In this document: positions 7,389-14,368 of the stretch, one piece after another
How positions within the stretch are numbered: position 1 is the first letter of the stretch
Layout: each line of letters starts with the position of its first letter
NCBI GenBank assembly: GCA_045537045.1
Contig: JAZSOS010000012.1
Coordinates: forward strand, 1 to 32,587
Origin: SIG480 sp045537045
GTDB lineage: Bacteria > Bacillota > Clostridia > Oscillospirales > JAAYXM01
Length of the DNA: 32,587 nucleotides
Direction of reading: 5' to 3'
The notes under the pieces: model-generated
Databases searched by the model: none
The model's input: the letters and a program-made list of their open reading frames with translations, nothing else
Told to the model about the DNA's origin: nothing
Made by a program: the position numbers and the translations under genes

Positions 7389-8768
7389 TTAAAGCGCATT
7401 TACAAGCTCTTTAAAGCGTTCGCCGCGAAGCATGAAGTTTTTAAACATATCAAACGACGCACACGCAGGTGACAGCGTTACGATATCGCCGCGCTCCGCA
7501 CTCTCCGATGCAGCCTTCACGGCATCCTCAAACGACGTACACATCATTATCGGAAGCTTTTTCTCATCATAACCGGGCGTATTTTCCACCGCCGCGCGAA
7601 TTTTTCCCGCAGTTGCACCCACAAGCACAAGCGTTTTTACATATTTAAGCACGGCAGGACCAAGCTCGTCAAACGGAATCTTCTTATCATATCCGCCGGC
7701 AATGAGAATAACCTTTTGGTTAAACGCACGCAATCCCGCTATCGTGCGTGTCGGACTTGATGCTATTGAATCGTTGTAGAACTTAACTCCTGAAATTTCA
7801 CGCACAAGCTCCATGCGGTGCTCCACTCCGCCGAACTTAAGCGCAACGGTGCGGATATCGTCAAGAGAAACAAAATCGCTTGTCGCCGCAATCGCCGCCA
7901 TATAGTTTTCAACATTGTGCATTCCTGGAATCTTTATATCTGAAAGGGCGAGGATTTTTTCGCTCTTTCCCGCTTTTCTGAATACGATAAAGCCATCCTC
8001 AACGCAATATCCGTCATCCAACACTTCTTTTGACGAGAACAGAACAGCGCGCTCACCAAGCTCCTGCGCGATGCTTCTTGTAACAGCATTGTCGAAATTG
8101 AGAACAACTTTTCCGGTCGAGGTCTTGTAAATCTGCTGTTTCGCCTCGGTATATTCCTCCATGGATTTGTGCATATCAAGGTGATTCGGAGTTATGTTTG
8201 TTATAACGGAGATATCTGTACCGCGCTTTATATTCATAAGCTGAAATGAAGAAAGCTCGACAACCGCAAAATCGTCATCCGTCATTTTGTCTGTATCGGC
8301 AAGAAGCGGCTTTCCGATATTTCCTCCAACGAAAGCACGTTTTCCCGCCTGCCCGAGCAGCTCGCCCACAATGGTTGTTGTGGTCGTTTTTCCGTCACTG
8401 CCCGTTATTCCGATGCTCACGCACGGACAGAGAGATAAAAACTGCTCCATCTCCGTCGTTACAACACAGCCGCGAGCCTCTGCCGCTAAAAGCTCAGGGA
8501 CGTCATAGCGCATACCGGGAGTTTTAAATATAACGTCAACATCACCGAGTGATGAAAGATATCCATCTCCAAGCGAAAATTCCGCTCCTTGGGCGCGAAA
8601 TTCCTCAATAGTCGCCGCGTCATGCTCTTCCTTTTTATCGCAGATAAGAACCTCCGCTCCCGAAGAAAGCAAAAGGCGGATAAGCGGAATATTGCTTACG
8701 CCCATACCTATGACAGCACAGCGCTTTCCGTTCATATCCTTTGTAAAATCAGCAAATGATGCACTCAT
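7389..8768 (-). CDS. murD: UDP-N-acetylmuramoyl-L-alanine--D-glutamate ligase
   Basis: The 459-residue cytoplasmic Mur ligase adds D-glutamate to UDP-MurNAc-L-Ala using ATP, the second peptide-forming step of peptidoglycan synthesis. An N-terminal Rossmann-like domain (VIGMGVSNIPLIRLL, about 19-33, and FKTPGM) binds the UDP substrate. The central ATPase has GITGSDGKTTTT with the Walker lysine near residue 127, followed by GGNIGKPL, VELSSFQL and NITPNHLDMH. The C-terminal domain contains AGGYDKK and LSPACASFDMF, both diagnostic of MurD. The ATG at 8768 is preceded by GGGAGG with 9-base spacing. It is not in a dcw cluster: upstream on the same strand is the HPr-like gene, separated by a terminator and a second hairpin. 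Confidence 0.96.
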   Translation of the reverse strand: MSASFADFTKDMNGKRCAVIGMGVSNIPLIRLLLSSGAEVLICDKKEEHDAATIEEFRAQGAEFSLGDGYLSSLGDVDVIFKTPGMRYDVPELLAAEARGCVVTTEMEQFLSLCPCVSIGITGSDGKTTTTTIVGELLGQAGKRAFVGGNIGKPLLADTDKMTDDDFAVVELSSFQLMNIKRGTDISVITNITPNHLDMHKSMEEYTEAKQQIYKTSTGKVVLNFDNAVTRSIAQELGERAVLFSSKEVLDDGYCVEDGFIVFRKAGKSEKILALSDIKIPGMHNVENYMAAIAATSDFVSLDDIRTVALKFGGVEHRMELVREISGVKFYNDSIASSPTRTIAGLRAFNQKVILIAGGYDKKIPFDELGPAVLKYVKTLVLVGATAGKIRAAVENTPGYDEKKLPIMMCTSFEDAVKAASESAERGDIVTLSPACASFDMFKNFMLRGERFKELVNAL

Positions 8769-8806
8769 TTACATTAACCTCCCATACTCGTATAAGAACC
8801 TCACGA

Positions 8807-8834
8807 AATTCTAAAAGCCAAAGGCTTAAGAATT
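8807..8834. repeat. Hairpin between the HPr-like gene and murD
   Basis: AATTCT and AGAATT plus the inner AAGCC/GGCTT form an imperfect stem around AAA. On the plus strand it is followed by TTTTTGAG, so it looks like a plus-strand terminator, although the nearest plus-strand gene ends 1.4 kb away. On the minus strand it would lie in the murD leader. Confidence 0.45.
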
Positions 8835-8861
8835 TTTGAGAACCTTGTTGTGTTTATTCGC

Positions 8862-8898
8862 AATAAAAACAATCAGGCAACCGAAGAAAACGGTTGCC
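8862..8898 (-). terminator. Terminator after the HPr-like gene
   Basis: On the minus strand the perfect 8-bp stem GGCAACCG/CGGTTGCC with loop TTTTCTT is followed by TGATTGTTTTTATTG. It lies 18 bases after the stop of the HPr-like gene and separates it from murD. Confidence 0.82.
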
Positions 8899-8916
8899 GG
8901 AGAGTTTCGGTTTTGA

Positions 8917-9156
8917 TTAATCCTCAACAATAATGTCCTTAACAAGCTCACGGAAAGCCTTATATTCTTCCTCTGTGCCGTTTACGGAAACTGTTACAGG
9001 TTTTGTAAGGTCTATACTGAAGATGCCCATAATAGATTTTGCATCAATAACATATCTGCCGGAGATGATGTCGATATCGCACATCTGTGAGCAGGCAGCG
9101 TTTACGAAGCTTTTAACCTCATTGATGGACGAAAGCGTAATTTTGAAATTGTACAT
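8917..9156 (-). CDS. HPr-like protein without the active-site histidine (Crh-like)
   Basis: The 79-residue product has the HPr fold signature: in the middle, D-x-K-S41-I-M-G-I-F-S matches the HPr regulatory-serine motif K-S46-I-M-G-V-M-S, and the C-terminal half (VTVSVNGTEEEYKAFRELVKDI) matches the last HPr strand and helix. The G-x-H-A-R-P-A active-site loop is absent. The equivalent stretch reads LSSINEVKSFV and the whole protein contains no histidine, so it cannot accept phosphate from enzyme I. The retained serine suggests regulation by HPr kinase, as in Bacillus Crh, which also lacks the histidine. The gene has a GGGAG ribosome binding site, a strong promoter and its own terminator. Family membership is fairly secure. 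The Crh-like role is inference, and it could be a diverged HPr-like domain of unrelated function. Confidence 0.82.
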   Translation of the reverse strand: MYNFKITLSSINEVKSFVNAACSQMCDIDIISGRYVIDAKSIMGIFSIDLTKPVTVSVNGTEEEYKAFRELVKDIIVED

Positions 9157-9183
9157 AATTTAAGTCTCCCTTCAAATTTTGTG

Positions 9184-9213
9184 TTGCCTTTTGGCATATA
9201 AATAAAGTATAAT
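9184..9213 (+). promoter_or_regulatory. Predicted sigma-A promoter of mtaB
   Basis: TTGCCT (9184-9189) and a perfect TATAAT (9208-9213) are separated by 18 bases and lie about 50 bases before the mtaB start. The two divergent -10 boxes share the near-palindrome AGTATAATACT. Confidence 0.62.
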
Positions 9214-9234
9214 ACTTTTGGAATCTTTTTTCAA
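9206..9234 (-). promoter_or_regulatory. Predicted sigma-A promoter of the HPr-like gene
   Basis: On the minus strand TTGAAA (9234-9229) and TATACT (9211-9206) are spaced by exactly 17 bases, about 50 bases upstream of the start. Its -10 overlaps the -10 of the divergent mtaB promoter. Confidence 0.72.
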
Positions 9235-9263
9235 CCATTTCTATGTAAATTTTAGGTGAACTT

Positions 9264-10556
9264 ATGAAAATTTATTTTTACACCCTCGGCTGTAAAGTCA
9301 ATCAATTTGAAACGCAGGCTCTTTCCCTGCTTCTTACGGAGCACGGTCACGAAGTATGCGAAAATCCGGATATTGCGGATGTAATTGTAATAAACACCTG
9401 CACGGTAACTGCTGTAAGCGACCAGAAATCAAGAAGCGCAATCCGGAGATTTGCAAAAAATTATCCCGATGCAAAAATCGCAGTTTGCGGTTGCCTTTCA
9501 CAGATAAACCCCGAAAGCATAATGAACATCGACGGAGTATCGGTTATTGCAGGTACTGCCGCAAGAGACGTGTTTATTGATAACATATGCAACACAGCAG
9601 ATGTAAACAATTATAACTTTACACCAGATAATTCTTTAAAACGCCGCGAGTTTGAATATCTGCCCGCAGGCGGGCTTCACGGCCATACCCGTGCGATGCT
9701 TAAAATAGAAGACGGTTGCGGAAACTTCTGTACTTATTGCATAATCCCCTATTCTCGTGGTCCCGTGCGCTCACTTTCCCCTGACACCGCAATTGCGGAA
9801 TGCCGGAAGCTTCACGATCAAAACTATAAAGAGATTGTTCTCACCGGAATTGAGATTTCCTCATACGGAAAAGACTTAACGCCGAAGACAGAACTTTCCG
9901 CTCTAGTTTCACGGCTGTGTAAGGAGTTTCCCGACATCCGTTTCAGGCTCGGCTCAATAGAGCCAAGAACAATCACGAAGGAGTTCTGCGAAAAGCTAAG
10001 AAGCTTTACAAACCTGTGTCCTCATTTTCACCTTTCAATGCAAAGCGGTTGCGATGAAACGCTTTCTCGCATGCGCAGAAAATATGATACGGAGCGTTTT
10101 TATCTCTCTGTTTCACTTCTGCGAGAGTATTTTCCCGGTTGTTCAATCACGACAGATATGATTGTGGGATTTCCCGGCGAAACAGAAGATGAATTTAAAG
10201 CCACACTTGCGTTCATTGAAAAATGTGCATTTTCGTCAATGCATATATTCCCTTATTCAAAGCGCGCAGGCACCCCTGCAGCGAAGATGGAAAACCAGAT
10301 TACAAAAGCGGAGAAATCCGCGCGTGCATGCCGTGCACGTGATATTGCCTCACGCATGGAAAAAGAGTATCTGGAAAGCCTTTGCGGCAGCGTACAGTCC
10401 GTTCTTTTCGAAGAGCCGTGTGACGGGTATTTCTGCGGACACGCAGGAAATTACACGCGTATTTATGTAAAATCCGAAGCTGATTTGAAAAACCGCATAG
10501 AAAGAGTTTACATATCCGCTCTCTTCCGTGACGGACTCTGCGGAAAAATAATCTGA
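9264..10556 (+). CDS. mtaB: tRNA t6A37 methylthiotransferase MtaB
   Basis: The 430-residue radical-SAM enzyme adds a methylthio group to t6A37 of tRNAs, giving ms2t6A. The N-terminal UPF0004 domain binds an iron-sulfur cluster through C10 (TLGCKVNQFE), C46 (INTCTVT) and C77 (VCGCLSQ). The radical-SAM motif C-x3-C-x2-C is at 152, 156 and 159 (GCGNFCTYCIIPYSRG). Later motifs include LTGIEISSYG, SMQSGCDETLSRMRRKY, MIVGFPGETEDEF and HIFPYSKRAGTPA, followed by a TRAM-like C-terminus. The sequence GCKVNQFET rather than GCQMN-x-x-D places it in the MtaB (YqeV) subgroup and not MiaB or RimO. The ATG at 9264 is preceded by AGGTGA. It is followed by murB after 89 bases containing a probable promoter. 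Confidence 0.94.
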   Translation: MKIYFYTLGCKVNQFETQALSLLLTEHGHEVCENPDIADVIVINTCTVTAVSDQKSRSAIRRFAKNYPDAKIAVCGCLSQINPESIMNIDGVSVIAGTAARDVFIDNICNTADVNNYNFTPDNSLKRREFEYLPAGGLHGHTRAMLKIEDGCGNFCTYCIIPYSRGPVRSLSPDTAIAECRKLHDQNYKEIVLTGIEISSYGKDLTPKTELSALVSRLCKEFPDIRFRLGSIEPRTITKEFCEKLRSFTNLCPHFHLSMQSGCDETLSRMRRKYDTERFYLSVSLLREYFPGCSITTDMIVGFPGETEDEFKATLAFIEKCAFSSMHIFPYSKRAGTPAAKMENQITKAEKSARACRARDIASRMEKEYLESLCGSVQSVLFEEPCDGYFCGHAGNYTRIYVKSEADLKNRIERVYISALFRDGLCGKII

Positions 10557-10586
10557 GCTTTGCCTGTCTTGTTTTTAAATTATGAA

Positions 10587-10614
10587 TGATTTTTCCAGAG
10601 AAATATGTTATAAT
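10587..10614 (+). promoter_or_regulatory. Possible promoter of the murB run
   Basis: A perfect TATAAT (10609-10614) stands 31 bases before the murB start. The -35 region at about 10587-10592 (TGATTT) is poor, so activator dependence or another start is possible. Confidence 0.4.
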
Positions 10615-10645
10615 TGAAGTATATTATATTTAAGAGGAATTTATT

Positions 10646-11539
10646 ATGCTTAAAACAATATCGGATCTGCTTTGGAACATTCCGGATTTATTTATCCGCA
10701 AGGATGAGCGGATGTCCCTCCACACCACATTCAGAATAGGAGGCCCTGCAAGGCTTTTTCTTGATGCCCATTCCGTTGATGCGGTGCTCGGTGCGCTTGA
10801 CGTTCTTGGCGGCTTTGGCATCTCTCCTCTTATTCTTGGCAACGGCAGTAATCTTGTCGTTTCGGATGACGGTATTGACGGAGTAGTCCTCAAGCTTTCC
10901 TGCAATAAAATCTCGGTTTCCGGAAACAAAATATTCGCTGAAGCAGGGGCAACGCTCTCTTCCGTAGCATCAATCGCGCAGCGGCAAGGGCTTGGCGGTT
11001 TTGAATTTGCCCACGGAATTCCCGGAAGCGTAGGCGGTGCTCTTGTTATGAATGCCGGAGCATACGGCGGTGAGATATCACAGGTGCTTACCAAAAGCAC
11101 ATATATCTCCCCCGGCGGTGTTTTCACTATCCCAAATGAAGAACATAAGTTCGGCTACCGCACCGGCATTTATAAACAGAATCCGGCATTTACCGTTTTA
11201 TCCGCCGAGTTTTCCCTTTACGAGGATGACCCCGATGTGATATCCTCAAAAATGCGCGAGCTTGCCGAGCGCCGGCGCGACAAGCAGCCGCTTGAGTTTC
11301 CAAGCGCCGGAAGCGTTTTCAAACGCCCAGAAGGTCATTTTGCCGGAGCATTGATTGAGCAATGCGGACTTAAGGGATTTTCAATCGGCGGTGCTGAGGT
11401 TTCCAAAAAGCATGCAGGCTTTATCATAAACCGCGGTGGTGCGACTGCCGCCGATGTGAAAAAGCTTGTTGAGTATATAAGAAATACCGTTTTGAAAGAA
11501 ACGGGCGTAACACTTGAATGTGAAATCTGTTTTGTATAA
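10646..11539 (+). CDS. murB: UDP-N-acetylenolpyruvoylglucosamine reductase
   Basis: The 297-residue FAD/NADPH enzyme reduces UDP-GlcNAc-enolpyruvate to UDP-MurNAc, the second step of peptidoglycan precursor synthesis. FAD-binding motifs are FRIGGPARLF (about 30-39), LGNGSNLVVSDDGI, GIPGSVGGALVMNAGAYGGE and YRTGIY. The catalytic serine lies in PSAGSVFKRP, and LIEQCGLKGFSIGGAEVS with HAGFIIN near the C-terminus are typical of type II MurB. The start ATG is preceded by AAGAGGAA. It opens a co-directional run murB-rapZ-yvcK-whiA-dnaE with gaps of 16, 22 and 25 bases and one overlap, which implies one transcript joining wall synthesis, central metabolism and replication. Confidence 0.96.
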   Translation: MLKTISDLLWNIPDLFIRKDERMSLHTTFRIGGPARLFLDAHSVDAVLGALDVLGGFGISPLILGNGSNLVVSDDGIDGVVLKLSCNKISVSGNKIFAEAGATLSSVASIAQRQGLGGFEFAHGIPGSVGGALVMNAGAYGGEISQVLTKSTYISPGGVFTIPNEEHKFGYRTGIYKQNPAFTVLSAEFSLYEDDPDVISSKMRELAERRRDKQPLEFPSAGSVFKRPEGHFAGALIEQCGLKGFSIGGAEVSKKHAGFIINRGGATAADVKKLVEYIRNTVLKETGVTLECEICFV

Positions 11540-11555
11540 AGGAATGTGAAAGAGT

Positions 11556-12416
11556 ATGGATTTTTTCATAATATCGGGAATGTCCGGTGCTGGCAAAAGC
11601 CGCGCTGCATCTGTTCTTGAGGATATGGGTTTTTACTGCGTTGACAATATGCCGCCGGAGCTTATTCCGAAGTTTGCGGAGATGTGCATCGCCGCAAACA
11701 GCCGTTTTTCGCAGGTTGCCCTCGTCACCGACATCCGCGCCGGAATTGATTTTTCCGCTCTTTTCGAGGCTCTTGACAGCTTAAGAACGCTTGACTGCAA
11801 TTATAAAATTCTTTATTTTGAAGCTTCAACCGATGTTATTATAAAGCGCTATAAAGAAACCCGCCGACGTCACCCTCTCTTTGAAGAGGGCGTTCCGATA
11901 GAAAAGACAATAGAAAAAGAAACAGGAATGCTTGCAGGGGTTCGTGCACGGGCAGATTATATAATCGATACCACCACGCTTACCTCCCTCAATCTGCGCT
12001 CACGGCTTGTCCAGTTTTTTGACGACAACATCCTGCGTGACCAGTCTATGATTGTAAACGTCTCATCGTTTGGCTTCAAGTACGGTATTCCGACAGATGC
12101 AGACCTTCTTTTCGATGTGCGCTTTCTCCCCAATCCGTACTACGATATTTCTCTCCGCCCAAAAACAGGACTTGACAAAGAGGTTTATGACTATGTGATG
12201 AAGTTTCGCCAGACTCAGGATTTTCTTTCCCATCTTTACAGCATGACTGACTATCTTGTTCCGCAATATGTTGAAGAAGGAAAAACATCTCTCAATATCG
12301 CCATCGGCTGCACCGGCGGAAAGCATCGCTCGGTAACCCTTTGCGAAGCGCTGGGGGATCATATTGCAGAGCTTGGATACAGAACGGTTAAGATGCACCG
12401 TGACGCATCAAGATAA
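11556..12416 (+). CDS. rapZ: RNase adapter/nucleotide-binding protein RapZ (YvcJ)
   Basis: The 286-residue protein has the P-loop GMSGAGKS at residues 8-15, then VLEDMGFYCVDNMPPELIP, which is diagnostic of the RapZ/YvcJ family. Further family motifs are YFEASTDVIIKRYKETRR-HPL, VSSFGFKYGIPTDADLLFDVRFLPNPYY and the C-terminal IGCTGGKHRSV, part of the RNA/metabolite-sensing domain. In enteric bacteria RapZ binds GlcN6P and controls small RNAs for glmS. In Firmicutes YvcJ is a GTP/ATP-hydrolysing protein with effects on competence and no known small-RNA partners. The gene is followed after 22 bases by yvcK, the order known from Bacillus. The ATG at 11556 follows GGAATGTGAAAGAG. Confidence 0.95.
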   Translation: MDFFIISGMSGAGKSRAASVLEDMGFYCVDNMPPELIPKFAEMCIAANSRFSQVALVTDIRAGIDFSALFEALDSLRTLDCNYKILYFEASTDVIIKRYKETRRRHPLFEEGVPIEKTIEKETGMLAGVRARADYIIDTTTLTSLNLRSRLVQFFDDNILRDQSMIVNVSSFGFKYGIPTDADLLFDVRFLPNPYYDISLRPKTGLDKEVYDYVMKFRQTQDFLSHLYSMTDYLVPQYVEEGKTSLNIAIGCTGGKHRSVTLCEALGDHIAELGYRTVKMHRDASR

Positions 12417-12438
12417 TTTATCTTTTGGAGATTTAATA

Positions 12439-13419
12439 ATGAACTTGGAAAATTCAACTGCGCACGGCATTGTCGCCATCGGCGGAGGAACAGGACTTTC
12501 CACAATGCTTCGCGGCTTAAAAAAACACCTTGACGATATCACAGCAATAGTTGCGGTTTCCGACGACGGCGGAGGAAGCGGCGTTCTCCGAACAGACCTT
12601 AACATGCTTCCGCCGGGAGATATACGAAACTGCATCATTGCCCTTTCAAACACGGAACAGCTTATGTCCCGCCTTTTGTCACACCGATTTCACGAAGGCG
12701 TACTCGACGGACAGAGCTTCGGCAATTTATTTTTGGCAGCACTCAATCAGGTAACCGGCTCTTTTTACCAGTCCGTACGCTATATGAGCGATGTTCTGGC
12801 AATAACAGGACGGGTGCTTCCCGTCACCACAGAAGACGTACATATAGAGGCGGAATTTGAAAACGGAACTGTTGTGCGCGGTGAATCAAGCATCAACACG
12901 CAAAAAAAGCTGCTTGACAGCCCCATCCGGCACATCCGCATGATTCCAGAGCATCCAAAGGCTCTTTCCGACACGATAAGTGCCATAACAAATGCAAAGC
13001 TTCTTATCTTTGGACCCGGAAGCCTGTATACAAGCGTAATCCCAAATCTCCTCGTTGACGGAATCGTCGATGCAGTTCGCGCATCAAATGCACGAAAGGT
13101 CTACATATGCAACGTGATGACTCAGGACGGTGAGACGGAAAGCTATACCGCAACCGACCACATCAAAGCTCTTTTCGACCATTCCTACGACGGGCTTTTT
13201 GATACGTGCATTGCAAACAGCGCCGAAATCTCGCGCGAGCTTATAAAAAAATACGCCGCTGAGGGTGCTGAGCCAATGCCTATTAACGAATCAGACTTTA
13301 AAGAAATGGGCATAAAGCTTATTCTCAAGCCGTTGATTTCTGAAAACACACCGCTTGCACGCCACGACCCGGCAAGACTTGCCGAGGTTATTATGGCTGT
13401 GTATAACGGAGAACTATAA
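12439..13419 (+). CDS. yvcK: Gluconeogenesis/morphogenesis factor YvcK
   Basis: The 326-residue protein belongs to the YvcK/CofD-like family. It begins HGIVAIGGGTGLSTMLRGLK, followed by VAVSDDGGGSGVLR, PPGDIRNC and, later, FGPGSLYTSVIPNLLVDGI and NVMTQDGETESYTATDH, all typical of the UDP-sugar-binding fold. In Bacillus, YvcK is needed for growth on gluconeogenic carbon sources and for correct placement of PBP1. It binds UDP-GlcNAc. The frame is open from 12364, overlapping rapZ, but the ATG at 12439 is preceded by TTTTGGAG and matches the conserved N-terminus, so it is chosen as the start. It lies 22 bases after rapZ and 25 before whiA. Confidence 0.95.
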   Translation: MNLENSTAHGIVAIGGGTGLSTMLRGLKKHLDDITAIVAVSDDGGGSGVLRTDLNMLPPGDIRNCIIALSNTEQLMSRLLSHRFHEGVLDGQSFGNLFLAALNQVTGSFYQSVRYMSDVLAITGRVLPVTTEDVHIEAEFENGTVVRGESSINTQKKLLDSPIRHIRMIPEHPKALSDTISAITNAKLLIFGPGSLYTSVIPNLLVDGIVDAVRASNARKVYICNVMTQDGETESYTATDHIKALFDHSYDGLFDTCIANSAEISRELIKKYAAEGAEPMPINESDFKEMGIKLILKPLISENTPLARHDPARLAEVIMAVYNGEL

Positions 13420-13444
13420 CACGCGAAAAGGATTGGTCATAAAG

Positions 13445-14368
13445 ATGACTTTTTCTGCAAAAATAAAAGAAGAGCTGTGCTCTTTATCAATAAAGAACGC
13501 CGAAGCCGCACTTGCAGAGCTGTGCGGCATGGTGCTTTTTGCAAACGCAACCAAAAGCACGAAAATTAAGCTCACCACAGAAAACAGAAGTATTGCACAC
13601 CGTGCCTCAACGCTTTTAAAAAGCCTTTTTGGATTTGATTTTGACAAGAAAATCGTGCCTGTGGGAAGCATCAAAAAATTCAGCCTGATAATCGAAAACG
13701 CCAACAAGCTTCGCGAGATTTTTGATGCATTCGGAACAGACCCTAAAATATCACTGCGGCTTAATGCTGCCATTGCGGAAACGGATGAGGCGCGCGCTGC
13801 GTTCTGCCGCGGGGCTTTCCTTACCGGCGGCTCGGTAACCGACCCCGAAACCGGATACCACCTTGAGCTTGTGACATCACACAACAACTTAAGCCGCGAG
13901 GTTATTTCACTGCTACTGGAGCTTGAGCTTCCCGCAAAGCTTGCGGCAAGAAAATCAAACAACATAATCTACTTGAAAGAAAGCGGGCATATAGAAGATT
14001 TTCTCACCCGCATAGGCGCACCGCTTTCCGCACTTGACCTTATGCAGACAAAGCTTTTAAAGGATGTAAGAAACAAAATCAACCGTAAAGTAAACTGCGA
14101 GGTCGCCAATATGACCAAAACCGCAGACGCCGCAAAAGCGCAGCTTAACGCAATAAAAATCATCAGGGAACACACGGGGCTTGACGCTCTTTCACCACAG
14201 CTTTACGATGCGGCAATCCTCCGCACGGAAAACCCTGAGCTTTCCCTTTCAGAGCTTGTGAAGCTCACCGACGGAAAGGTCGGGCGCTCCGGTCTTAATC
14301 ACAGATTAAACAAGCTGATTGCAATTTCAGAGGATATTTTATCACGAAAGGATACACAGGACAAATGA
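13445..14368 (+). CDS. whiA: DNA-binding protein WhiA
   Basis: The 307-residue protein has the WhiA start TFSAKIKEELCSLSIKNAEAALAELCGM, then a LAGLIDADG-type homing-endonuclease-like fold without nuclease residues, visible as CRGAFLTGGSVTDPETGYHLEL. The C-terminal helix-turn-helix is LSLSELVKLTDGKVGRSGLNHRLNKL. In Streptomyces WhiA controls sporulation septation. In Firmicutes it affects division and chromosome segregation. The open frame extends upstream to 13355, but the conserved start and the AAAGGA box at 13427 support the ATG at 13445. Its stop overlaps the dnaE start in ATGA (14365-14368), which implies translational coupling. Confidence 0.95.
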   Translation: MTFSAKIKEELCSLSIKNAEAALAELCGMVLFANATKSTKIKLTTENRSIAHRASTLLKSLFGFDFDKKIVPVGSIKKFSLIIENANKLREIFDAFGTDPKISLRLNAAIAETDEARAAFCRGAFLTGGSVTDPETGYHLELVTSHNNLSREVISLLLELELPAKLAARKSNNIIYLKESGHIEDFLTRIGAPLSALDLMQTKLLKDVRNKINRKVNCEVANMTKTADAAKAQLNAIKIIREHTGLDALSPQLYDAAILRTENPELSLSELVKLTDGKVGRSGLNHRLNKLIAISEDILSRKDTQDK

